Source: Typha latifolia (Eukaryota > Streptophyta > Magnoliopsida > Poales > Typhaceae). From it: a DNA stretch of 64,000 nt. Below are positions 21,601-33,551 of this stretch, piece by piece. How positions within the stretch are numbered: position 1 is the stretch's first letter; every line of letters begins with the position of its first letter. Made by a program: the position numbers and the translations under genes. Under the pieces are notes generated by a model. It was given only the letters and a program-made list of their open reading frames with translations, was not told where the DNA came from and ran no database searches. The DNA is taken from positions 1,488,001-1,552,000 of the forward strand of contig CM034099.1 of NCBI GenBank assembly GCA_019914945.1, given 5' to 3'.

Positions 21601-24600
21601 TGACATAAAACTAGAGTGGAGTGGACATGGTTGGTGAACTAGACATCAATATCTAGGTAATTTGGGTCAATCAAAATATCCAATAAATATGAGATTACAT
21701 ATTATACTATAGTAAACAAGCCTTTAGAGGATTATAGTATATAAAATTCTGAAACTTTTCAAAAGCACTGTAAGATCAGCTCAAATTTCCAATCATGGTG
21801 CTGTTCTTTCAAAACTTTGAATCACTTTGATCATAGTATATAGGTAGCAGCCTAAGAGCAGCAGATTATTCAAGGACACTTCACAATTTTATTGGTCATA
21901 CATGTAATAATCATCACGTCAAATAAAATGGGGAGGTTTGTTGTAATGCCCTGGAGTAGGTTCAAGTGCAGAAGAACACAAGCAACAATTTTATCAAATT
22001 ACCAATCAAGAGAAGTCAACTAGAGTATCTATAGCTCAACAAATGCTCCAATTACTGAAGCATTGAAGAAATTATTTCTGAACAGTGATTTTACTGTTGC
22101 CAATGAAAGCTCTGGACAGCCAATCTCTTTCCAGCAATCATATTTCAAGCACAAAAGTCTTGTTGCTTAAAAAAAAAAAAGCTCAATCTCTTGGCTCTAC
22201 ATATCATCTGCTGGAATCTCTTAATCTCACAACATAATTTTAGCCTAATCGACATCTATCTGATGCTTTTATCAGGTCAAAAGCCAAACAAAGTCTACAA
22301 CAAGATGGTGCAGAAGTTGAACCCGAAAGGAATTTAAGCACATTATTTATCTTCCATTCAGAAAAAGGATTATAAATATAATATATATTGGGCATATTAC
22401 ACTTCCCTAGTCATGCCATTCTGTAAACTCTTGTTATTTTTCTGGATCTGTATACCCCCCACATCTCCATTGCAGATGAGCATAACGCCACTATGGCAGC
22501 TAAAGAGAAGCAAACAAAAAGGCAAGGTAGATAAAAACACTACAAGACAAAATTGACAGCAGTACTTGCTCTCTCTCTCTCTCCCTCAGTCTATATCATT
22601 TAAATTGAAGTGTCCCTTTCTCTGTTTTACTCTCATTTCATTCAAACTTGGCCTTAACTGTGTGTCTTTTTACCCAACCTAAGGTCACAAGCACACATAT
22701 AGTTTGTAATTACGAACTGACGAATATAGTCTTATTGTTTAAGTCATAATATACATTTATGATTTGTTATTTTAGCAGTATCTTATCTGGTATCAAAACA
22801 GTTAAAGATACTTGGTTCTCCACTAACAGATTTGGAGTTCTGTCTCTTTATCTTAATCACTGATCACCCTAAATGGAGAAATCTCCACATTGGCAATAAT
22901 AGCATATAAAGATCATCTATTTATTTGTTGAACCCCAATTCATAGGTCTAAGTTTTTTGTTAAACTTTCTCTTTGGGTTCCCATTTCAATGACCTTCTAC
23001 TACCTCCATTAATGAGAGGTAAGGAGAGGCATGAGTTTTCCAGTACTCTTAACGTTTCTGGTGCAATAAATCTTATAAACAGTCCCTGCAACATACACTG
23101 ATGCTAATCTGCCTCTTTCTCACCCACTCTTCAACCAATTTTTTTTTTCATATAAAAAAACTAAAGAAAAGTTGCATCAGTTATCCACCCATTTTGGAAG
23201 AGAGTGGTCATAAATTGAAGGCTTTTAAAGATGTCTTGGTTGTAAGACTGTAGGTTTTGGTCAAAAGTGCTTTCAAACTGAATGCTCTCTTCAATAAAGC
23301 TTGTAGGGTCTGTTCTAGCAAGAACTGAATAATACTATCCATACTGCAATTACCACCACCCAACTCAAGTATGTGATCATGGTCATCCCATCTCATGCTC
23401 CTCACCAAATTTTCTCTCCTTTTTTTCATCCTTTTTAAAAGACAAGTTCCTAACACCAACTTTGGCATTCAAAAAAAAAAAAAAAGCTTTTGCATGATGA
23501 TAATGAGTATGAGAATGTGTGTGTGTTTGCATGCATGCGCATATGCTTGTGGGCCGAGAGAGTTCAAAAGAACAAGCAAACAAATCTGGTGCATGGCTAA
23601 TCAAATTGGTCCAAATTAGTTTGGTTAGGCAAAAGCTACTTTTAGAGGAAGGTAAAGGAGGAAAACAATTGAAGAAACTAAAAGCTATATAGTACTAGAT
23701 AGGAAGAAAAAAGAGACTCCTCTTTTTGGATGGGAAGCATGCATGACATGCATCAAAGCATTAGGCAGTGAGCTAGCAGACTCCTTTTTCATAAAAGATG
23801 AGGGAGGAGGTCTCACACACTTCTCTCTAAGCTTGATGCTATCAGTTCCAAAGCACATGTTTTTGCTGCAATCATTTGCTATGAGAGCAGATGATAAAAA
23901 GGCATCATCAAAAACACAAACAGCTAAGAGATCATCTCCCCGCAAAGTAAAGGAAAGTGTATAAACTGGAGCTGGGATCAAGGGAGTTTGAAGGCCCACA
24001 TATACATTAAGCTAATCCAGAAAGGAGCTCTTTTCATGGTGATACAGATGGAAGGAGCTAGTAGGACCATCAGGCCAACCTGAGGGAAGGAAAGTTGAGA
24101 GTTAGGTCAAGGCTTCTTTTACTTAATATTGACTCTGCCCAAAGAGATCAGAAATGGTGGCGCACCTTCTTGAACATATCTAAATGCTTTGATGTCAGAT
24201 TGATGAACACCTTTCAGTTATGCTGAAACTTTGCTTTTTGAACTTTTCTGTGGTAAGTGTTGCTCAAATTGCAACGCAGGGATAGACAAAATTGACAGCC
24301 ATGTTTGCCTTTTCAGCATCATCTTAAATGTTTCTTATATATGTATTATGAATAGTTTGATTTCAGCTGGTTACATGTAGGACTACAAATGCTAAAAGTA
24401 TGAAAAGGAGACATATGGAGGAATCTGATCTATTCCTGCAAAAGTTGCATCAGTATAAATTTGATGCTCTATGGACATCCGTACTGCCCAGTAGTTTTGT
24501 GTGCATAAGCACAACTGTTAAGTCCGTACACACTGGAACTATCTGTAATCCAAGCTCCATGGCGAGTTAAAATATTTGAACAAGATCTTTTTATACTCTA

Positions 24601-25494
24601 ATCCATGCATATATAGATGGACATATATTTGTTAACTAATAAGTCTTCTTGGCTTCAGCAATAGATGAAGCTGTGTTGCACAAAAAATTTGTTCTCAGAC
24701 AGAGACAACAGGTGCATGGGCCCTTCAGAAATCTGAAACAACTTCAGCTATTTTGCTCACAAAAAAAGAAGAATAATGAAACCTGAAACTGACCATAATT
24801 TATGCTAAACTCAAATCCTCAATCATCGACATGATTTAATCACCAACCTTACCAACCTACCCGAAGATTTAGAATATCATAAAACAATGAGCAACAATGC
24901 GTTAAGTTTATTTTATCAGGCCCAAACATCCATTACCATTTAAAGCCCTCACTATGAGACGCAATTTGTCACATTAATTTTCACTATTACTTCAACAGTT
25001 AACCTTCAACCAATTCTGAATTGTTGTACAAATCGATGACACATGGTCTTGAAAAAAGTGGTGGGATAAGAAGCATCTGCCAAAGAGGATTAAACTTACA
25101 TAGGTCTTAGTTGAGGTAGAACCAAAATAAAAAGGGTACTAAAAATAGCAAAACAAAAACCTGAAATCTGGAATCACTTACGGCAAGTCAGGTGCCAACG
25201 AGAAGGCACCAACAAAACTGTCAATTCAAGACCAGATCAAGCTCAGATCACAAGACTGCAGAACAATGTCAGATGGCAGAGTGATAACTCAATAGTCTTT
25301 TGATTTGATATTTTGGCTTAACTCCTTTTAGGTAGACATCACAAGGGAGGTGCAATTTGATTAAATTCGAGCAATCAAACACAGGTCACAACACTCTTCG
25401 CACTCAGCTGTAGAAGACGAGTATTAGTAAGCAATGGATCCAGTAAGATGATCCTCTCCCATTATTATTATAGAGCAGAGTGCGAAGGTACTAG
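18646..25494. other. 6.8-kb gene-poor spacer between convergent genes
   Basis: The 3' flanks of the AFB gene (plus) and PPOX1 (minus) face each other across almost 7 kb. I looked for domains, tRNAs and familiar plant microRNA cores on both strands and found none that held up. It is AT-rich, with CT-rich runs (about 20714-20765 and 22568-22586), many short poly-A/T tracts and an AAG-rich stretch near 21120-21150. Open frames here (for example minus 20379-19975, 134 codons) have low-complexity translations with no recognisable fold. The sequence GACAAAATTGACAGC occurs twice, near 22547 and 24283. A non-coding transcript cannot be excluded. Confidence 0.45.
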
Positions 25495-28400
25495 TCACGG
25501 GGCCAATCTCTCAATATGCCATATTTGCCTTCCATCTACCTCTCTCAATGAGTACTGCAGCCTGGCAAGGAAGGTATTATGCACTTAAGATGCCACAAGA
25601 TACCACTATGTTCACAAGTAGGTAGGAAAGATGTCAACTGTCAAGCAATTCAAATTGAAGATAACGAACATACCGATCATGCAGACGAGAAGGCTGTCCT
25701 TGCCAGAATTCAAAACGAGCCGGTGTCAATCTGTAACCGCCCCAGTAATCTGGTTTTGGGATCAGGCTTCTGTGCAATCATAACGTCAAAAGGAAAAAAC
25801 AGAAAATTTGGTTACTTTAGCCTCACTAGATTTACAACAGAGATCAGGATGGAGAAATGAAAAATCATATGTTTTGATGAAACTATCACACAATTCTATA
25901 AAATTTCAAAAGCACAAGGAGAAACATATATAATTAAGCAGAAAGTGGATAAATAACCTTTAAAAAAATTCAAACATATACAATAAGACAAAGCAGAGAG
26001 AATAATCTATCAAAAAGAAGCACTCTCTCTGCCTATCTATGAATGAAATCAGAGAGAATAATTTCTGGAAAACAATGCGAGGAAAGTAGGATTTGTTAAA
26101 CTGACCCTTCAGAATATTTTTCCTCCAATTCCTTGTATGCTTGGTGAAGAACATGCCTCCCAGTCAAGACACTACTCTGAGGAATGAGAAAAAAGTTCTT
26201 CATCCCAAATTACTTCTGTAATTAAGTAATTTTTCTTATTACTTTGGAAGCAAGCAAACAAATCATACCTGCTTGCTAACTATTGCTCCAAGCTGACTTC
26301 CTCGTGGCCGACTGTGGAAGTATCTCTCAGATTCTTCATCAGAAACTTTCTCAACAGATCCTTCAACTCTTACCTGCATATCATGGTGTTGAAATTCAGA
26401 GATTCAAGACTAACCAGACATGGACACATCTTATGCTTTATGACAGTAGATTCATTTTTAGATGATCCAATATCCAAGATACTTATGGAATGGCAATAGT
26501 ATACTCTGGTTGCCTCCTAATTTGATATGAACTTATAAATACATAAGCTCCAGCTGAAACCAAAGGTATTAAACTATTAATCATTTGGAGTTGTCCTCGA
26601 GATGCCCAAATTTGTAGTAGTGAAGCAGCTGCTGAATTGAGGATTGAACATGCTTCTTCTTTGCTTCTTTCTCCATTTCTTTACTTTTGTTTCCTCATTT
26701 CAATCTTTGTTCTTATTTCTAGTTGATTTACCTTAATTTGATTGATGCAATTGTATATTTCATAGCTTCTATCAAAGAAATATTTTCAGCCTCAAAGCAC
26801 ATTATGATCTTAATGTTTTCCCTGTAAGGGTCATGCATCATTTAAATTTCTTAAACTAGTTTACTTTGCTAGTTAGTTTTCTATAAATATGAAAAAACAC
26901 AGTGCGCCAAGAAACTCAACAGCCAGACTTACGTCCTCTAATTGACTATATGCCACATTTGGAAGTCATCATGTTTCTGATAACTATTACTACACAAAAT
27001 ATAGATTTAATGAAAAGAAAGACGAGATCACCTGACGATTAAGAGAATTCCAGTAGAAAAGAAGTGATGCATGGGGATTTTCTGACAATTCATGACCTTT
27101 TTGGCTTCCGTAATTGGTATACCTATTAAAACACAATGAAAAAAATCTACAACAATATAATTGTTTAATAGGCGTAATAAACTGACCAGAATCAAGAAAT
27201 TATCTATCAAATAAAAAAAACAGTATCCTAGTAACATTGGTCACAAGAATCTGTTAAGCACAGGATTGCATAAAATTGCATGAAATCAGTGGTTAAGTCA
27301 TCACTAACCAAACAAAACCCTGTTTATCAACTCCTTTTAGCAGGACCATTCTTGATGAACTGCACAAAACAGGAACCCAAATATGAAGCCATAGCAACAA
27401 GTTAGCAGGTTGTTAAGAATCAGACATTACTGCTTGAAAGAAGGCTAAAAGAAAAGACCTACGGTTTTCCTTCCTTGTCAGCAGTTGTTAAAGCCATAGC
27501 ATTTGGTTCCCGCATGCCCGCAGAAACTGCTTCATCAAACCATTTATGGAACTACAGAATTACAGGGCTAAAGTAAGTAGATATCAGAAATTGATAATGA
27601 TGACCTATGATCTCTTGAGAATTAGTATGATTCTAAAATTCATGTGCTGAATAGCATATCAAATATCAATGCAACACTTACAGAAGTGCAAGCTATAGGT
27701 AGAACCTTCAGAGAATGTAATACCTGATCCATGGGGTCAGCCATCACTTGATCTTTGCTAAGTTCAGGAGAAACATAGTTCTCCCTCAGTGCTGAGATGT
27801 CAACAAAGGGGGGTTTTCCAATCCTCACACACATTGAAGTGCCAGGATATGGAGGAAGCCGGAACCCGTATTTTTTAACGATGCTTGGCGGAACAAATCT
27901 ACCCCCTAGAAAGTGGTGGGGGCCAATAAACTTTTTCGCACAGAGCTTTGGGGCAGTTAATGATATCTAGACAAGAAATATAAATTTAATAGAAATTCTG
28001 AAAGAAAGAACTTCAGATTAATTAACTATTGAATTGCATGCAGAACTTCAGTATTAAAACTCCAGAAGAGATGCTAACCAGCATGTCGGGTTTAATTCCT
28101 TCTCCATTAATATCTCCTTCTTCAACATGCCAACCAGAAGGAATATCAACAGAGACAACTGCTGGTGATCTTTTGGGTTCATTGTCAATAAATTTCAAGG
28201 AAACAAGTCTTTCGATAAGATCATCAAAAGGCGGTCTTGGTGTTCCTACATTCATAATTTGTTCACAAATATATAAGAAAAGATAATTATGACTATCACA
28301 ATATCATCTGCTAGCCTGACTCTTAAGTCTTAAAACACAAGATGTGTATCCATATTGCCTGCATGCACAAATATGCATATATAAGGATAACTGATGCACC

Positions 28401-31400
28401 CATACATTTTGTTTCCTCTTTAAGACTCTCTCAAGGTGCATGTTTATATTTGTATTAAGTTGGAATTTTAAATTGGATCCCATCATCTGCCTTTTTTTCT
28501 GTTATTTCACCCATCTACATCATCTAGTTAGTAGATTTTAAAAAGTAGAGAACCTCTAATAACATAATGCTGAAAATAAAACTAGGATAGTTAAATCTAT
28601 TTTGAGGTGATATATTGGCTTATTTGCGAAACAAGAATGGTAAATTACCAACTGTACATGATTAAATTTCTGGAAGCTTCAGATATCTGTAGCCATAATA
28701 TTAAATTCCATTACCAAAAAAATACAACATGAATAACCATATCTCCAAAACCTAGAGAGAACCCAAAAAAAAAACATCTATCAATTAAATTTTTTTGTCA
28801 GATGTATTTTTATCTAAAATTATATTTGTTTTTAGTGCCAAATTTTGGTTAAAACCCCTAAAATATATGAGATTGAGTTGTTATTTTATTTCTAAACAAG
28901 TTATTTAGAATTTGGTTGATCTTTAAGTTAAAAGAGACCTAATTCAGTTATAGACTAGATTAGGAAAGGTTCGGAAAAGTTCAAGTTATAATTTGATGTA
29001 ATCTTATATATAGAGGTGAAAAATTAAAATTATCATAGTTATCAATACCGGACAGGACCGGGTGGTTGGACTAGTGAACCAACCACCAAACTGGTTAGGT
29101 TTTGTTATTATAACGGATAAGCAACTGACTCAGTAAAAAATCGACTAACCCGACGGTTAACTGATGAACCGTGCAACCCGGTTGGTTTTTAGCGAGCTCG
29201 CCGAGTCAACTATTTTTACAAAATTACATAATTATCCTTAATATTAAATTATTTTATTTTATATCCTAATAATATCTTAGTCCTAATGTTGTTTTTAAAT
29301 TAGTTTTTTTTTGCACATATACCTTGAAAATTCCTTATAAAAAAACTTGTATGCCAATCTAAAGTTCATATTTACATGTATATCTCTCCAAATACAATTT
29401 TTTTTGCACGTATACCTTTTAAAATCCTTATTTTTTGTGTGAATACTCCTTGGAATAAACTACCGTTAAAATTTGAATTTTTTAAATATAAAAAGACAAA
29501 AATATCTTTATTCTTGTTTTCAAGTATTTCTCTTAGTTAATAATATTTTTATCTTTTTATATTAAATAACTTAACTTGAAAATAACCATGAAGGTATCTA
29601 TATAAATAACATTAGTTTTGAGATATATAAATATAATTATACTACTTTTATAGATATTTATTTATTTTTATAATTATTTAGATCTATTTATACATTATTT
29701 TTAAATATTTTTAAAAAATCAGCAATCTAATTGGGTGAACTACCGGTTGAACTAATAACTCAATGACCCGATTCCTAACCGGGTCAATGTCCCGTCCGAT
29801 TCTGATAATTATAAAAATTATCATTCTTGTGGAGATTTCACCTTTATCTTTTTTTCCCTCCCCCTCACAAAGTAGGTGGGTTGATCTTCTTTTTCCCTAT
29901 GATTAGGTGGGTTTGATTTTCTTTCCCCCACGGTTTGGTGAATTATCTAATCATACTACTGTAAAAACGATGTTTGGATGTAGAAAAAGAAATTTACGTA
30001 GGCCTTACATTTTCTCCTTGGAGGTGAATTTAGGTACTGTCTTCTCTTTTTAGTATTGACATGTTTTCTTATCCCTAGGCCACATCACTCAGAAATTTTG
30101 TAGCCATAATATTAGATTCCATTATCAAAATAATAGAAGGTGAAAAACCATTTCTCTATAACGTAGAGAGAACAAAAAGAAAAAATACGTACAAATTATA
30201 TTCATGATGACATAATACAATCAAGTCATTATGTTCTCTATTGCATAGATCCATAGATTTTAAAGTGCTAGTACACTTGGAAAACCATATGAGTATATAG
30301 CACAATAACATCTAACAGCTAGAGGCTAAAAACGAAACAAAAAATCACTTTTATTGTCGGTGATGTCATACTTGATAGAAAATTGGAAATAATAGTTAAT
30401 TAGAAGAAAGAATTATGAGGCCTCAGCTTACCATGAAATGAAAAACCAAACATTGCATCTATAATGATGTCAAAATCATCCGATAAGTTCTGCGGCAGGT
30501 CTTCAACTGGCAAGAATGGGATCGAAAGTGATTGTAGCTACAGAAAGGTAAATATTTTTATAGCACCTATGAGAAAAGAATGGCATCACTCACTCACAAG
30601 AGGAACCAGAGTGTACCTGAGTAACAAGGCCAGAGTAGAGAGTCTTGGGTGTACGTTTTGGATAGCAGATGAAAGGTTCATATCCAAAATGATAAAGGTG
30701 CCGAGCGGCTACTAGACCATCACCGCCATTATTTCCTGGACCGCAAATGGCAAGTACACGTCGATATTCACTTAGCTTGTAAACCTGTAAAGATATGGAA
30801 CTAACTAATTGAACTTGCACAAGCATTAATAATCAAAACAGGAGCAAACCTCAAACTCGAGGTACCAACTGTCAAGTTAAAGTAAAGATGTTCTATATGA
30901 TTGCAAATATCTAGTTGGCTAGTTAAATTGTATTGTCAACAAATCATGATAGACCCTCTAGATACTTGCATTAGACTTATAACTTCTACATCTTTATAAG
31001 AAACCAGTCCATGCTGAATGATGGCGTTCCAACCATATGTACTTCAATTATAACCAATGACAAAACATTTTACATGGCTGTCCCTTAAGACGAATTTGAC
31101 GGATTGGGAAGGAAAGACAGTCTTTCTAAGTTTGGGCCCTCATGCTTTCACATAGTTACTACGATTTAGAGTCCAGCTAATTTTAAGAAGAGAGGGAAGT
31201 GAAGTTAAATCGAAGAATAAGGCGGCGATTTATCCATAGACAAAACACATTCCTTTTCTGGGTATCCGTAAACCCAAACCAACAATAAAGATAAATCTTT
31301 CGTTGGATTACCTCAGCTATCGACGTGGCCACGCTCAATCCCGCCAGTTCCTGCAAACAAAAGGACGTCTCAAGAAATTCCCAGACTAGAAAAGAAAGAG

Positions 31401-31761
31401 TCACTAGGGAATGTATAAGAGCAGAAAGGACCATCAATTGATCGACGCTGAATCCAAGGGGCCCCATCAGGATCTCATCGACCTCCGCCGCCTCTTTTTG
31501 TGACAGATACGATACAGAATCGTCTCCCATCTCTCCTTGGGAATAGAGGCCTCGATAAGGAGAAGAATAAGGCAAATGAGGAGGAGACCTCTGCTTTCTC
31601 GTAAGCCAGAGAGGAGAGGGAAAAGAGGAAGTGGGGAATTGGCGCCGGCGAGATGTACTTCGGGAAGGGTTTCGGGAGGATGAGAGGGGAGGAGTGAGGA
31701 GAGTGGAGAGGAGGAGAAGATGGGAGGGCATATCGCGGGCTTTGGACCTCAGAGATAGCAT
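25495..31761 (-). CDS. PPOX1: NAD(P)H-hydrate epimerase / pyridoxamine 5'-phosphate oxidase fusion
   Basis: Thirteen exons on the minus strand join without a frame break to 540 aa: 31761-31432, 31350-31312, 30784-30617, 30537-30432, 28245-28079, 27966-27724, 27551-27463, 27359-27309, 27122-27032, 26373-26269, 26176-26106, 25769-25674 and 25561-25495. An N-terminal Ser/Arg-rich stretch looks like a plastid transit peptide. The YjeF_N domain comes next, with [15 protein letters not shown] and [10 protein letters not shown], which epimerises damaged NAD(P)HX. The C-terminal half is the FMN-dependent PNP/PMP oxidase of vitamin B6 salvage: [58 protein letters not shown], and [11 protein letters not shown] with terminal RLAP. 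The fusion matches Arabidopsis PDX3/PPOX1 (about 530 aa). The ATG at 31761 follows a T-rich leader; an upstream open stretch encoding a lysine run is judged to be 5' UTR. The fourth intron (2.2 kb) holds a transposon. Confidence 0.96.
28688..28770. repeat. Direct repeat, left copy, in PPOX1 intron
   Basis: About 83 bases starting TGTAGCCATAATATTA and ending around CTAGAGAGAACC are repeated, diverged, at 30099-30182 in the same orientation. The two copies are about 1.41 kb apart and lie on either side of the TIR element at 29037-29813. Confidence 0.75.
29037..29813. mobile_element. Non-autonomous TIR transposon (MITE-like, possibly Mutator-type)
   Basis: A 777-bp element lies in the large PPOX1 intron. 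Its ends are imperfect inverted repeats: the left end reads TTATCAATACCGGACAGGAC, and the complement of the right end reads TTATCAGAATCGGACGGGAC, both followed by CCGGGT/ACCCGG-type sequence. The inner part is AT-rich and non-coding. An 11-bp direct repeat AAAATTATCAT flanks it exactly (29026-29036 and 29814-29824). A 9-11 bp target duplication points to the Mutator superfamily, but the repeat is AT-rich, so its length could be inflated by chance. Subterminal stretches carry further CCGGTT/AACCGG motifs. No transposase is present. Confidence 0.78.
30099..30182. repeat. Direct repeat, right copy, in PPOX1 intron
   Basis: Diverged copy of 28688-28770, sharing TAGCCATAATATTA(A/G)ATTCC, ATTA(C/T)CAAAA and the closing TAGAGAGAAC. 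Scattered substitutions and a small gap separate them, so the duplication is not recent. Confidence 0.75.
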
Positions 31762-32017
31762 TTCTAGTCTTCCAGAATAACCCGCCGTCGAAATAAAAAT
31801 AATCGTTTTAGTTTTTCCTTTTTTTTTTTTTTTTTTCTCTTGCATCACTCACCTCTTTTCAGAAATATTTATAAAACTAACTCACCTGCATTTTGTATTT
31901 ATTATTTTTACACCCTCTTTCTCTCAGACAATTAGCTTAGACTAATTTATCTATCTTCCATTTGCAGAAGCATTTAATCCATAAAAAAAAAAAACAATTG
32001 GTTGTTAGTCTAATACA

Positions 32018-32104
<87 letters not shown>

Positions 32105-33551
32105 ATTTATTAAAATCTTTATAGCATTATCATATGAGTTACCTTGATAAAGAAAAGAGACGGAGAAAAAGTAAAAAGAAAAAAAGAGAGACCAAGAGAA
32201 ATGAAGAGAGAAGTTATTTGGATTAGTGGCAGGCAAGGGCAAAGGAGAAAGGCAGGCCCTCCTCATTTCGGCCCAGTATAGTAACAATATTGTTGGGCTC
32301 TTAGCTCGTTTTGTATGCAAATTAGCCCATACTGCTCATTAGCTAAAACAACCCATAACCAGGCCCAGCTTTAAGTATAAGTTAGACAAAGAGGTTAAAC
32401 CTTTCTCTTTCTTATATATAAGTTAATTCTGATAGAAGATTTTTTAAAAATCAATTATAATATCTCTCAGACATAGTTGATGTTAGTTGAATAAGTTGAG
32501 CCCAAAAAAGAAAAAAGAAAAAGAAAAAAAGGCTTCATTGATCTCAATTCTTCTCCACCCAACCAAGAACAGATTCCAACTACCACTACCATCTCTCTCT
32601 AAATCTCTCCAACTACCACCACCTAACTCATGTTTCCCTCCATGGCCATGATGGAAATTAACCCACCAGGGTCCATCCAGCAATGGGGAAATGGCCCAAG
32701 TTTGTGCCATGATTCACCAAACCTTGGGGGTGACCCACACACACATGGCTAAGTCAAAGTGGACCCACCACAAGTGACACGTCGATACACCAAATTGTGG
32801 GGCCCAAGCTTTCCCTATGCCCATCAGATTTCCGTACATCAGTGCATCATGCACCACAACTTCCTTAACCTTTGCATGAGTTGGATGGGGCCAAGATTGT
32901 CTCCCATTCCTCACATCATCATCATCATCACTTTATTGATAAGATAGAGAAAAAGATGTGCTAAGAGGATCACTATAGATTGAGAGACCCTTGTGTATAT
33001 CTCCCATTCGGTATGATTGCTCATATGCTATATACTATAAGATATATGCATGTAACCTAGCCTAGCTAGAATATTTTGCATTGGTGGAGAGAGGAATTAG
33101 AACCATCACCCAAATCACTATACTACAACCACTTACTTTGTGTATTAATTTCATTCTAGAGAACATGTTGTATAGTAGCTTGCTTTATTATAATGTGTTC
33201 AATCTATGCCTAATAAGAAGTCACAACCACACATTCATTTCGCATGGAATCCTACTTAAGACTAGATAAAGGACCAATTTCCTAGTAAATTTACAAGTAA
33301 ATTCCAGAGGCTCATTGATAGCTAGCAACAGGAAACATGCCAAAATGAGAATAACCTTGACGGGTGTTCTCCTATTTATTCGATCTCTACCATTCAATGC
33401 CACATGAAATATTCCTCTCTTTGCTTACTCATAAAAAGAAAACATTGACATCACTCCCCCCCATCAACCTTCAGTGGTTCCTATGAGTAAGTAAAACCAT
33501 ACATGCCATATGACTTTTGATGTGTTAATCTTCACATATGAAGAATGTTAC
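31762..33551. other. Intergenic upstream of PPOX1
   Basis: Contains the PPOX1 leader and promoter, the large CA/TA microsatellite at 32019-32101, and the 3' flank of the Cys-rich protein gene. A CATCAT run occurs near 32916-32931. No coding region is supported. Confidence 0.5.
32019..32101. repeat. (CA)21(TA)20 compound microsatellite
   Basis: CA dinucleotides from 32019 to 32060 pass into TA dinucleotides up to 32101, 83 bases in all. It lies about 260 bases upstream of the PPOX1 start codon, inside the probable promoter. Confidence 0.97.

Noticed and set aside
22540..22600. TTGACAGCAGTACTTGCTCTCTC, reminiscent of a miR156 precursor
   Set aside because: Differs from miR156 at many positions, including the seed-proximal region, and I found no pairing arm nearby.
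24010..24060. AGAAAGGAGCTC near GGAAGGAGCT, considered as a miR159/319 hairpin
   Set aside because: The 21-nt mature sequence is absent on both strands and the arms do not pair over a useful length.
31762..31848. In-frame upstream extension of PPOX1 beginning MMQEKKKKKK
   Set aside because: The lysines come from a poly-T leader tract; the ATG at 31761 gives a transit-peptide-like start and the expected length.
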